A stretch of 13,211 nt of DNA from an uncultured Eubacteriales bacterium. GTDB lineage: Bacteria; Bacillota; Clostridia; Christensenellales; Borkfalkiaceae. This document shows positions 6,996-13,110 of the stretch, piece after piece; within the stretch, counting starts at the first letter, position 1, and each line of letters opens with the position of its first letter. The stretch lies in the NCBI GenBank assembly GCA_900554485.1, contig USHO01000025.1:1-13211 (forward strand), read 5' to 3'. The notes under the pieces were generated by a model. It saw nothing but the letters and a program-made list of their open reading frames with translations. It searched no databases and was not told where the DNA came from. A program made the translations under genes and the position numbers.

Positions 6996-8627
6996 TCACT
7001 TCTGAGGTTTATAACCGTCTTTAAGCGAAACTATTTCGGACAACACGAGTTTTCCTTTTTCCGTAATTTTCTTATAATATCCTTTACGCATAAGTTGGAA
7101 ACTCGTTCCGTCGGCGACTTCTGCAAGATATTTTTCGGCTTTTCCGTTAAATACATGTACGCTGTCGTAATTCATCCGCTCGGAAAAATCCTGCCCGGGA
7201 TATGCGGCGTCTTTAAGCAGATAATCGTACTTTCTTATCTCGCAATCGACAGCCGTCGCCGCGTCGACCCAGTGAATAACGCCTTTTACCTTTATTCCGC
7301 TGGTGTCGTTGCCGCTCCTCGATTCGGGAACGTAAGAACATTTAAGTTCGGTCACTTTTCCGTTTTCGTCCGTAACGACTTCGTCGCACCTGATTATGTA
7401 TGCGTTTTTAAGTCTGACGTATCCGCCGACTTTAAGTCTGAAATATTTCGGCGGCGGATCGAGCGAAAAGTCCTCGGCGTCGATATAGATATTTTTTGAA
7501 ACGGTTATCTTTCTCTTCCCCGCGGATTCGTCGTTGGGGTTTATTTCAAAGTCCTCTTCCTCTTCGCCGTCGGGGAAGTTGGTTATCGTGACTTTAAGCG
7601 GCTCGAATACCGCCATCGCGCGTTCGGCGTGCATATTAAGATAATCGCGGATGAAATGCTCGAAATAACTGATTTCTATTTCGGAATTCGCCTTTGCGAC
7701 GCCTATTGCCTCGCAGAAATTTTTAAGCGACTGAGCGGGTACGCCGCGGTTTCTCAGCCCCGTAAGCGTGGGCATACGCGGATCGTCCCATCCCGTAACC
7801 GCCTTATCCTCGACCAGTTTTTTAAGGTAACGTTTGCTCATAACCGTATTGGTTATGTTGAGCCTTGCGAATTCGATCTGTCTGGGTTTGTGTTCTACGC
7901 CCGTATTTTCGACGACCCAGTTATAAAGCGGTCTGTGATCCTCGAATTCGAGCGTACAGAGCGAATACGTTACGCCCTGCATGGAATCGCATATCGGGTG
8001 CGCGAAATCGTACATCGGGTAAATGCACCATTTGTCGCCCGTTCTGTGATGAGTGGCGCGCAACACTCTGTAAATTACGGGGTCGCGGAGATTGATATTC
8101 GGCGACGCCATATCTATCTTTGCCCTGAGGACCTTTTCGCCGTCTTTGAATTCGCCGTTTTTCATCCCCTCAAACAATCTGAGGTTTTCCTCTACGCTCC
8201 TGTTCCTCCACGGGCTTTCCTTGCCGGGTTCGGTAAGCGTTCCGCGGTTGGCGGAAATCTCTTCGGCAGACCAGTCGCAGACGAAAGCCTTTCCGTCTTT
8301 TATGAGTTTTATCGCGCGGTTATAAATCTCGTCGAAGAAATCCGACGCGTAATGAATTTCGTACCACTTAAAGCCGAGCCATTCTATATCGGCTTTTATC
8401 GCCTCGACGTATTCGGTCTTCTCTTTGGAAGGGTTGGTATCGTCGAAAAACAGATTGCACATGCCGTTGTATTTTTCCGCCGTACCGAAATTAAGGCAGA
8501 GCGATTTCGCATGTCCGACGTGCAGATAACCGTTGGGTTCGGGCGGAAATCTCGTATGTACGACCGTATTTTTGCCCTCTGCAAGTTCTTCGTTTATAAT
8601 ATCTTCGATAAAGTTATTCGCATCCAT
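6996..8627 (-). CDS. glnS: Glutamine--tRNA ligase
   Basis: This class I aminoacyl-tRNA synthetase attaches glutamine to tRNA-Gln in the cytosol. The Rossmann domain begins with RFPPEPNGYLHVGHAKSL, giving the HIGH-type signature HVGH at 36-39. The KMSKS-type loop is VMSKR at 262-266. LFFDDTNPSKEKTEYVEAI and the FPPEPNG motif separate GlnRS from bacterial GluRS. The beta-barrel anticodon-binding part fills about 335-543. Its length of 543 residues is close to the usual 550, and the gene is intact. Many Firmicutes make Gln-tRNA by amidation (GatCAB) instead, so a GlnRS gene indicates the direct route here. The ATG at 8625-8627 has GAAGG upstream and a promoter 30-60 nt upstream. The gene is divergent from glyQS and followed by the CvpA-like gene. 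Confidence 0.96.
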   Translation of the reverse strand: MDANNFIEDIINEELAEGKNTVVHTRFPPEPNGYLHVGHAKSLCLNFGTAEKYNGMCNLFFDDTNPSKEKTEYVEAIKADIEWLGFKWYEIHYASDFFDEIYNRAIKLIKDGKAFVCDWSAEEISANRGTLTEPGKESPWRNRSVEENLRLFEGMKNGEFKDGEKVLRAKIDMASPNINLRDPVIYRVLRATHHRTGDKWCIYPMYDFAHPICDSMQGVTYSLCTLEFEDHRPLYNWVVENTGVEHKPRQIEFARLNITNTVMSKRYLKKLVEDKAVTGWDDPRMPTLTGLRNRGVPAQSLKNFCEAIGVAKANSEIEISYFEHFIRDYLNMHAERAMAVFEPLKVTITNFPDGEEEEDFEINPNDESAGKRKITVSKNIYIDAEDFSLDPPPKYFRLKVGGYVRLKNAYIIRCDEVVTDENGKVTELKCSYVPESRSGNDTSGIKVKGVIHWVDAATAVDCEIRKYDYLLKDAAYPGQDFSERMNYDSVHVFNGKAEKYLAEVADGTSFQLMRKGYYKKITEKGKLVLSEIVSLKDGYKPQK

Positions 8628-8657
8628 AATTAACGCCTTCTGTGCTTTTATACGGTT

Positions 8658-8686
8658 ATTCTAGCACATAACGCGAAAATTTACAA
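8658..8686 (-). promoter_or_regulatory. Promoter of glnS
   Basis: On the minus strand TTGTAA (8681-8686) and TAGAAT (8658-8663) are separated by exactly 17 nt. Transcription would start near 8651, giving a leader of about 24 nt that holds the glnS ribosome site. Confidence 0.65.
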
Positions 8687-8724
8687 TAATTTTATGCGCT
8701 TTTATATAATTAAATTCTATACAC

Positions 8725-8753
8725 TTGACTTATTTCGGCAAAGAGGTTAAAAT
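8725..8753 (+). promoter_or_regulatory. Promoter of glyQS
   Basis: TTGACT (8725-8730) and TAAAAT (8748-8753) are separated by 17 nt. Transcription would begin near 8760, leaving a leader of about 48 nt. That is too short for a T-box riboswitch, which often controls synthetase genes in Firmicutes. Confidence 0.65.
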
Positions 8754-8807
8754 TATCGACGTAAACTTTGTTCCGCCACGGCGGACAGATATAACGGAGA
8801 CTGAATT

Positions 8808-10190
8808 ATGGAAGAAAAAAGAGCCGTAACGATGGATAAACTTGTAAACCTTTGCAAAGCGCGCGGAATAATCTTCGCCGGCAGCGACATTTACGGAGGT
8901 ATGGGCAATACCTGGGACTACGGTCCTATCGGCGTTGAGATAAAAAACAACATCAAACGCAGTTGGTGGAAGAAATTCGTTCAGGAAAGCGACAATTCGT
9001 TCGGCGTTGACGCGGCTATTCTTATGAACAGCAGAGTATGGGAGGCGTCCGGTCACACGACCAGTTTCTCCGACCCCAAAATGGACTGCAAGGAGTGCAA
9101 AACCCGCGAACGCGCGGATAACTTAATCGAAAATCATTCTCACGGCAAGGTCAACCCCGACACGATGAGTTACGCCGAAATGGAGGCGTATATCAACGAA
9201 CATCAGGTTAAATGCCCCGTATGCGGAAAGTTCAACTGGACGCCTATAAGAAACTTCAACCTCATGTTCGAGACGTCGAGGGGCGTCACGGACGCTAATC
9301 AGAACAAGATCTATCTCCGCCCCGAAACCGCTCAGGGCGAGTTCGTAAATTTCCAGAACGTTCAGCGTTCGATGCGCGCCAAAATTCCGTTCGGCATAGC
9401 GCAGATAGGCAAGGCCTTCAGAAACGAAATCACGCCCGGCAACTTCATCTTCAGAACGATCGAATTCGAGCAGATGGAACATCAGTGGTTCTGCAAAGAA
9501 GGCACCGACATCGAATATTACGAACAGTACAAACAAGCCGCGTGGAATTACCTTTTGTCGCTCGGTTTCAAACCCGAACACCTTCGCTTTAAGGATCACG
9601 ACAAACTCGCGCACTACGCGAAATGCGCGTGCGATATTCAGTACCTCTTCCCGATGGGCTGGTCGGAACTCAACGGTATCCACAACCGTACCGATTACGA
9701 CCTTTCGCGTCATCAGGAATATTCCGGCAAGAATATGCAGTATACCGACCCCGTAACAAACGAGAAGTACATTCCGTACGACATCGAGTATTCCATCGGC
9801 GCGGACAGACTTATGCTTGCGGTACTCTCCGAGGCATACGACGAAGAAACCCTCGACAACGGCGAAACCCGTGTGGTAATGAAATTCCACCCCGCTCTTG
9901 CCGCGTATAAGGTCGCGGTATTGCCTTTGCAGAAAAAAGAGATGGGCGAAAAGGCTAAAGAGGTCTATAAGATGCTTAGCAAGCACTTTATGTGCACCTA
10001 CGACGACGCCGGTTCTATCGGAAAGCGTTATCGCAGACAGGACGAAATCGGTACGCCGTTCTGCGTAACGATAGACTTCGACACGTTAAACGACGACACG
10101 GTTACACTGCGCGATCGCGACACTATGGAACAGATACGTCTGCCCATATCCGAACTTGTCGCATACGTCACCGAAAAAATCACTTTATAA
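8808..10190 (+). CDS. glyQS: Glycine--tRNA ligase, alpha2 (single-chain) type
   Basis: This class II synthetase charges tRNA-Gly as a homodimer, the single-polypeptide form rather than the GlyQ/GlyS tetramer. The N-terminus holds the glycine-enzyme signature FAGSDIYGGMGNTWDYGP. A zinc knuckle is formed by Cys94, Cys97, Cys136 and Cys139 (CKECK, CPVCG). RPETAQG lies at 171-177, motif 2 FRNE at 204-207 and motif 3 GADR at 331-334. The C-terminal anticodon-binding domain is about 360-460 (AYKVAVLPLQKK, GKRYRRQDEIGTPFCVTID). The length of 460 is normal and the frame is intact. The ATG has CGGAG 8 nt upstream, and a good promoter lies 55-80 nt upstream. A strong terminator follows, so it is a single-gene transcript divergent from glnS. 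Confidence 0.97.
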   Translation: MEEKRAVTMDKLVNLCKARGIIFAGSDIYGGMGNTWDYGPIGVEIKNNIKRSWWKKFVQESDNSFGVDAAILMNSRVWEASGHTTSFSDPKMDCKECKTRERADNLIENHSHGKVNPDTMSYAEMEAYINEHQVKCPVCGKFNWTPIRNFNLMFETSRGVTDANQNKIYLRPETAQGEFVNFQNVQRSMRAKIPFGIAQIGKAFRNEITPGNFIFRTIEFEQMEHQWFCKEGTDIEYYEQYKQAAWNYLLSLGFKPEHLRFKDHDKLAHYAKCACDIQYLFPMGWSELNGIHNRTDYDLSRHQEYSGKNMQYTDPVTNEKYIPYDIEYSIGADRLMLAVLSEAYDEETLDNGETRVVMKFHPALAAYKVAVLPLQKKEMGEKAKEVYKMLSKHFMCTYDDAGSIGKRYRRQDEIGTPFCVTIDFDTLNDDTVTLRDRDTMEQIRLPISELVAYVTEKITL

Positions 10191-10203
10191 CCAAAATAGT
10201 TTT

Positions 10204-10240
10204 ACGGGGTTGCCGCGGAATGCGGCAACCCCGTTTTTGT
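10204..10240 (+). terminator. Rho-independent terminator of glyQS
   Basis: A perfect 13-bp stem (10204-10216 with 10222-10234) with loop GGAAT is followed by TTTTTGTTTT. It starts 14 nt after the glyQS stop. Confidence 0.95.
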
Positions 10241-10300
10241 TTTCAGCCGCAGTATTGCGACGTTATCGGCAACGCGGCGACCTTTATAATATTATACCTT

Positions 10301-10338
10301 GTCATTGCGAGACCCGTTTACGGGTCGTGGCAATCTCA
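10301..10338. repeat. Palindromic intergenic repeat, copy 1
   Basis: The unit begins GTCATTGCGAG and ends GCAATCTCA. ATTGC (10304-10308) pairs with GCAAT (10330-10334), and GACCCG (10311-10316) with CGGGTC (10321-10326) around loop TTTA. This is a REP-like dispersed element of the CATTGCGAG...GCAATCTC type. The surrounding stretch 10241-10300 holds nothing else I can name. Confidence 0.7.
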
Positions 10339-10348
10339 GTTTTATTAT

Positions 10349-10385
10349 GTCATTGCGAGCGAGTGAAACGAGCGACGCAATCTCA
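10349..10385. repeat. Palindromic intergenic repeat, copy 2
   Basis: The ends match copy 1 (GTCATTGCGAG ... GCAATCTCA), with a different centre, GCGAGTGAAACGAGCGAC. ATTGCG pairs with CGCAAT. Only 10 nt separate it from copy 1, so the two form a direct pair. Confidence 0.7.
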
Positions 10386-10390
10386 GGCAG

Positions 10391-10461
10391 GTCGCCCCCT
10401 CTTCGTCACGCTACGCGTGCCACCTCTCCCTCTTCATCGGGAGAGCCTACTCCCGGGAGGG
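10391..10461. repeat. String of short hairpins forming a composite repeat
   Basis: Directly after copy 2 come three small palindromes in a row. CACGC/GCGTG lies at 10407-10419. CTCTCCC (10424-10430) pairs with GGGAGAG (10439-10445). The perfect CTCCCGGGAG lies at 10450-10459. No start codon with a ribosome site or coding pattern supports a gene here. The block looks like a non-coding dispersed element, probably present many times in the genome. Confidence 0.5.
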
Positions 10462-10520
10462 TTGTTTATCGCGAGCATATCTTTCCATCTTCCCGAACAA
10501 AGCGTTTTATAAAACAAGCT

Positions 10521-10548
10521 CCTGCCGCGAGCGTACGCTCGCGGCAGG
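10521..10548 (-). terminator. Perfect 28-bp palindrome, probable terminator of the XRE gene
   Basis: CCTGCCGCGAGCGT at 10521-10534 is followed immediately by its exact reverse complement at 10535-10548, with no spacer. On the minus strand it lies 28 nt past the XRE stop and is followed by AGCTTGTTTTAT, a moderate U-run. In RNA the central bases would form the loop. Confidence 0.6.
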
Positions 10549-10575
10549 GGCGATATACTTCCGACTAACCCCGGA

Positions 10576-10782
10576 CTATAAATCCCCGTTTATCAACGTA
10601 TCTATGTCCACCGATAATATTTCGCCGAGCCGCCTTAACATGTCGATATTAGGCTCTGTCCTGCCCTGTTCCCAGTTGGCATAACAACTTTCGACGACTC
10701 CCAATTTCTTCGCCACCTGCTTTTGCGTCATATCGGCATAAGCCCGCGCGTTCTTCAGATTCTCGCAAAACCTTTTATCCAT
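10576..10782 (-). CDS. Small XRE-family repressor
   Basis: A single-domain HTH_3 protein of about 68 residues, starting MDKRFCENLKNARAYADMTQ. The helix-turn-helix is TQKQVAKKLGVVESCYANWE followed by QGRTEPNIDMLRRLGEIL, the usual Cro/C1 pattern, with no sensor or dimerisation domain beyond it. I chose ATG 10780-10782. An upstream in-frame TTG (10807-10809) would add nine residues but lies inside an operator. Neither start has a good ribosome site. TAATAT (minus strand, 10787-10792) lies so close to the ATG that a leaderless transcript is possible. The gene diverges from the diguanylate cyclase, and paired operators sit in the shared region, so it probably represses the cyclase and perhaps itself. 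Such small regulators are common in mobile regions. Confidence 0.88.
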   Translation of the reverse strand: MDKRFCENLKNARAYADMTQKQVAKKLGVVESCYANWEQGRTEPNIDMLRRLGEILSVDIDTLINGDL

Positions 10783-10802
10783 ATCAATATTATGTGATTG
10801 AC

Positions 10803-10817
10803 TAGACAAAATGTCTT
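10803..10817. promoter_or_regulatory. Operator O1 for the XRE repressor
   Basis: AGACA (10804-10808), AAA, TGTCT (10812-10816) form an inverted repeat with the same 5-3-5 core as O2, overlapping the first base of the cyclase -35 box and the alternative XRE TTG start. The flanks extend the dyad to 7 bp arms with one mismatch. The two centres (10810 and 10830) are 20 bp apart, about two helical turns. Confidence 0.6.
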
Positions 10818-10844
10818 GACACTAGATAAACTATCTAGTATAAT
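10816..10844 (+). promoter_or_regulatory. Consensus promoter of the diguanylate cyclase with operator O2 as its spacer
   Basis: TTGACA (10816-10821) and TATAAT (10839-10844) are both perfect consensus and are 17 nt apart. The entire spacer (10822-10838) is the dyad CTAGATA AAC TATCTAG, a perfect 7-3-7 palindrome. A repressor bound there would block RNA polymerase completely. The promoter should be very strong when free. Confidence 0.85.
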
Positions 10845-10894
10845 ATATATAAATATTTTACATAAATTTCACAAACGGTATAAAATGTAGTGTC

Positions 10895-10912
10895 TGCGGT
10901 TGCCAAACCGCA
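10895..10912 (+). promoter_or_regulatory. Small leader hairpin upstream of the cyclase
   Basis: TGCGGTT (10895-10901) pairs perfectly with AACCGCA (10906-10912) around loop GCCA, followed by TCGTATTTTC. It lies about 45 nt into the predicted transcript and 40 nt before the start codon. It may be a weak attenuator or an mRNA-stabilising stem; the U-run is poor. Confidence 0.35.
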
Positions 10913-10951
10913 TCGTATTTTCTATAATTACTAATGATAAGGAGGCAGAAA

Positions 10952-12019
10952 ATGAATTATACATATATTGCGACGATTATTGTCACGTCGTTCGCGATGA
11001 TTGTGCTATCGATATTTACTTTGAAAAACAGCACTCTGTCGAGAACGGCGAAAATCGGAATAACCGGTTGCGCGATAATCATCATCGTAGGCGCATTGTC
11101 TGAATGCCTCGGCGAAATATTCGAAAGACACGACGCGTCGTTCCGCGCGGCTCACGCTGCCGTTAAATTTATCGAACTGTCCATCGCCCCTCTTGCGCCC
11201 GTTGTGTTTGCGTCCTCGATTTACCGCTCGAAGGCAAGATGGTATTTCTACGCAATCGTCGCGATAAACGCTATAATAGAATTTTTATCGATGTTCTTCG
11301 GCATAACTTTCTATGTAAACGCCCGGAACGTCTATATTCATTGTAAATTCTACTGGTTGTACCATGCGACGATTTTTATAAATGCGGTTTATTTTATTTA
11401 CGCGGTAATCGTTTTCAATACGAAATATCAGAGTTGCGACAAATCCGCGCCGATACTTATTCTCATGCTGGTTTTCGCCGGCGAGGCGTGCCAGTCGGCA
11501 AATCGATCGATTAAAATCGTCTGGTTGTCGGTCGCCGTAGGAATGGTTCTCTTTTATATCTATTATTGCACCGTCATTCTGCAGACAAACGCCCTCACAG
11601 GCTTGTTGAACAGACGCTCTTTCGACCACCGGATATCGTGGACGAAAGAAATTACCGGCATACTATTGTTCGACGTAAACGACTTCAAAGCGGTAAACGA
11701 TAATCACGGTCATCAATTCGGCGATCAATGTCTTATCACGATAGCGCATGCGCTCAATACGATTTACAATAAAATCGGCTGGTGTTACCGCATCGGCGGA
11801 GACGAATTCTGCGTAATTCTTAAAAAAACGGTGGCGAATATAAACGAATACACCGATAACTTTCACAGATTGCTCGATAAAAAACGGCTGAACGAAAGTC
11901 GGTTGCCTACAGTTGCCGTCGGGTACGAGGAATACGACCCGTCGCTTTCGACCATAGCCGAAGTCATCGCCCGCGCCGATGAAAAAATGTATGCCGACAA
12001 ACGAAATTATAAAGACTGA
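10952..12019 (+). CDS. Membrane-bound GGDEF diguanylate cyclase
   Basis: It makes cyclic di-GMP from two GTP. The start is ATG 10952-10954, because AAGGAGG (10939-10945) lies 6 nt before it; the upstream in-frame ATG at 10934 precedes the ribosome site. The 355-residue protein has six or seven membrane helices (within 5-27, 33-52, 75-92, 97-120, 134-156, 166-184 and 187-212), a sensor region I cannot assign to a named family. The GGDEF domain begins at LTGLLNRR (215-222), has the metal-binding aspartate at 241 (LLFDVNDFKAVND), an intact GGDEF at 282-286, and ends with RADEKMYADK (341-350), so it should be active. The RxxD inhibitory site is absent (NKIG at 273-276), so it probably lacks product inhibition. 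Transcription is from a strong promoter under XRE control and ends at a strong terminator. Confidence 0.93.
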   Translation: MNYTYIATIIVTSFAMIVLSIFTLKNSTLSRTAKIGITGCAIIIIVGALSECLGEIFERHDASFRAAHAAVKFIELSIAPLAPVVFASSIYRSKARWYFYAIVAINAIIEFLSMFFGITFYVNARNVYIHCKFYWLYHATIFINAVYFIYAVIVFNTKYQSCDKSAPILILMLVFAGEACQSANRSIKIVWLSVAVGMVLFYIYYCTVILQTNALTGLLNRRSFDHRISWTKEITGILLFDVNDFKAVNDNHGHQFGDQCLITIAHALNTIYNKIGWCYRIGGDEFCVILKKTVANINEYTDNFHRLLDKKRLNESRLPTVAVGYEEYDPSLSTIAEVIARADEKMYADKRNYKD

Positions 12020-12048
12020 AAAACGCCTGCGCAAGCGCAGGCGTTTTT
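12019..12048. terminator. Bidirectional terminator between cyclase and DtxR-type gene
   Basis: A perfect 13-bp stem, AAAAACGCCTGCG (12019-12031) with its complement (12036-12048), encloses loop CAAG. A-runs and T-runs on both sides let it act on both strands. It serves the two convergent genes. Confidence 0.92.
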
Positions 12049-12059
12049 ATCGTCAAAAT

Positions 12060-12422
12060 TTATACTTTGAAATAATTCTTAATCGTTTCGTAGGCATCTT
12101 CCGTCAGAACGTGTTCTACACGACAGGCGTTTTCCTCCGCCGCTCCGCGTTCCATCCCCATTTTCACCAAAGCGTCCGTAAGGGACTTATGTCTGTCGAG
12201 AATACGCGCGGCTTTCTCTCTTCCGGAATCCGTAAAGTCAATCGTTCCGTCCGCGCGCACGACGATGAAACCGTCTTTTTTCATTATTCCCACCGCGCGA
12301 GAAACGCTCGGTTTTGAATATCCGAGTTCTTCCGCGACGTCTATCGCATGCACGGTGCCCTTGCGCTTTTGTAATTTAAGTATCGTTTCCAGATACATTT
12401 CCTGAGATTCGTTATTGGTCAT
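12060..12422 (-). CDS. DtxR-family metal-dependent transcriptional repressor
   Basis: A 120-residue regulator with a winged helix (about 8-65; IDVAEELGYSKPSVSRAVGI is the HTH) and the metal-binding dimerisation domain (66-120). The C-terminal SH3-like domain of full DtxR is missing, as in MntR and many clostridial members. Aligned by eye, Met9, Cys100, Glu103 and His104 (EMYLETI; ENACRVEH) match the DtxR/IdeR primary metal site, whereas MntR has Asp at the first position. His78 of the ancillary site is kept, but the other ancillary ligands are changed. This favours iron sensing over manganese, as an inference. GGAGGGG lies just before the ATG and a promoter lies about 42-70 nt upstream. The neighbouring upstream gene is broken, so no target gene is evident here; a feoAB or other transporter gene would be the expected target elsewhere. 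Confidence 0.9.
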   Translation of the reverse strand: MTNNESQEMYLETILKLQKRKGTVHAIDVAEELGYSKPSVSRAVGIMKKDGFIVVRADGTIDFTDSGREKAARILDRHKSLTDALVKMGMERGAAEENACRVEHVLTEDAYETIKNYFKV

Positions 12423-12463
12423 TTACCCCTCCGGATCAGTTATTTTACCCGATTATTTCGTCA

Positions 12464-12492
12464 ATTATATCATCTTCTTTTTGTTTTTGCAA
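12464..12492 (-). promoter_or_regulatory. Promoter of the DtxR-type gene
   Basis: On the minus strand TTGCAA (12487-12492) and TATAAT (12464-12469) are 17 nt apart. No DtxR-box or similar long palindrome is visible around it. Confidence 0.65.
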
Positions 12493-12502
12493 CTAAAAAA
12501 CG

Positions 12503-12905
12503 TCAGTTATGCGGTTTATGATCGTAATGACAATCGCATAACGATCCTCCGCCGGCTAATGTCTGTTCTCTCGTGAACACCGTGTCGTTCAACTCTGCCA
12601 TATCGTAATCGAGCGTACACATCGCGGGGATATATTCCTTCAACCCGAGTTCGGTCATCAGCCGACAAATTCCGCATGTATAAAAATATGCGGTGTACTG
12701 ATTTATCGTCTTACCGTCTTCGACGGAGAATTTCCATGAATACGGATTTTCGTTTTTCTCGCTTGCCAGAGCCTGCGCCTTGAGTTTTTCGCGACCTTTG
12801 ACCGTGTACGCTTTACTTTTTTTCGATCATGATTTTACCGAGGTTTTCTCCGTTCTTTTTGTATAAACTCTTTATCGCGAAATACAAAAACGGAGTCATT
12901 ATCAT
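12503..12905 (-). pseudogene. L-2-amino-thiazoline-4-carboxylate hydrolase-family gene, frameshifted
   Basis: Two minus-strand frames join into one protein. The first starts at ATG 12903-12905 and reads MIMTPFLYFAIKSLYKKNGE to MIEKK, stopping just past a run of seven A residues (12817-12823). Removing one A joins it to the second frame, which runs to TGA 12503-12505. The second frame shows the family-like C-terminal half: PYSWKFSVEDG, YTCGICRLMTELGLKEYIPA, a Cys and Asp (MCTLDYDM), then FTREQTLAGGGSLCDCHYDH. Members of this family (ATC hydrolase) open the thiazoline ring on the way to cysteine, but many homologues are uncharacterised. The joined product of about 135 residues is shorter than typical members, so the N-terminus may also be lost. 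A sequencing error in the A-run would equally explain the break. Confidence 0.6.
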
Positions 12906-12915
12906 GCGCGTGAAT

Positions 12916-13110
12916 TCATTTATCTTCGCAAATCACATAATCGCATTTGTCGCCGTCAACGCAGGTCCCTTTTCTTATAAGCCGCGCGTGTATAAGTTCC
13001 ATAGCTTTATGCAGATCAAGAATAATACCATTCTGCCGCTCCGCAAAAACGTGACGGGCGGTTCCCGAACTATTGACAACAGTAATGCTCCGACGACGGA
13101 TAAATTTATA
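12916..13110 (-). pseudogene. Fragment of a second, possibly paralogous gene
   Basis: An open minus-strand frame of 64 codons lies between TGA 13111-13113 and TGA 12916-12918, with no usable start near its beginning. It reads TVVNSSGTARHVFAERQNG, then LDLHKAMELIHARLIRKG and TCVDGDKCDYVICEDK. The ending (R-x-x-T, then G, then Cys-Asp) resembles the end of the neighbouring ATC-hydrolase-family gene, 11 nt downstream, so it may be the remains of a tandem copy. The same frame upstream of the stop continues with GWHNTGRIYLFRLENEGD, which could be more of the same gene. The rest of the window (13114-13211) shows no clear coding frame. Identity is uncertain. Confidence 0.35.

Noticed and set aside
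7629..8633. A 334-codon open frame on the plus strand opposite glnS
   Set aside because: It mirrors the glnS coding frame, its translation has no recognisable motif, and glnS on the minus strand has all catalytic signatures.
9123..9986. A 287-codon open frame on the minus strand opposite glyQS
   Set aside because: It is a shadow of the glyQS codons. No ribosome site or family pattern supports it.
10301..10385. The paired repeats as a short CRISPR array
   Set aside because: Only two units, 10 nt apart, with internal dyads and unlike centres; no cas genes or regular spacers.
10156..10568. Several overlapping plus-strand frames downstream of glyQS
   Set aside because: They run through the terminator, the repeats and the palindromes, start without ribosome sites, and have repetitive low-quality translations.
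10934..10951. Upstream ATG as start of the cyclase
   Set aside because: The strong AAGGAGG lies after this ATG and 6 nt before the next in-frame ATG at 10952, which is therefore preferred.
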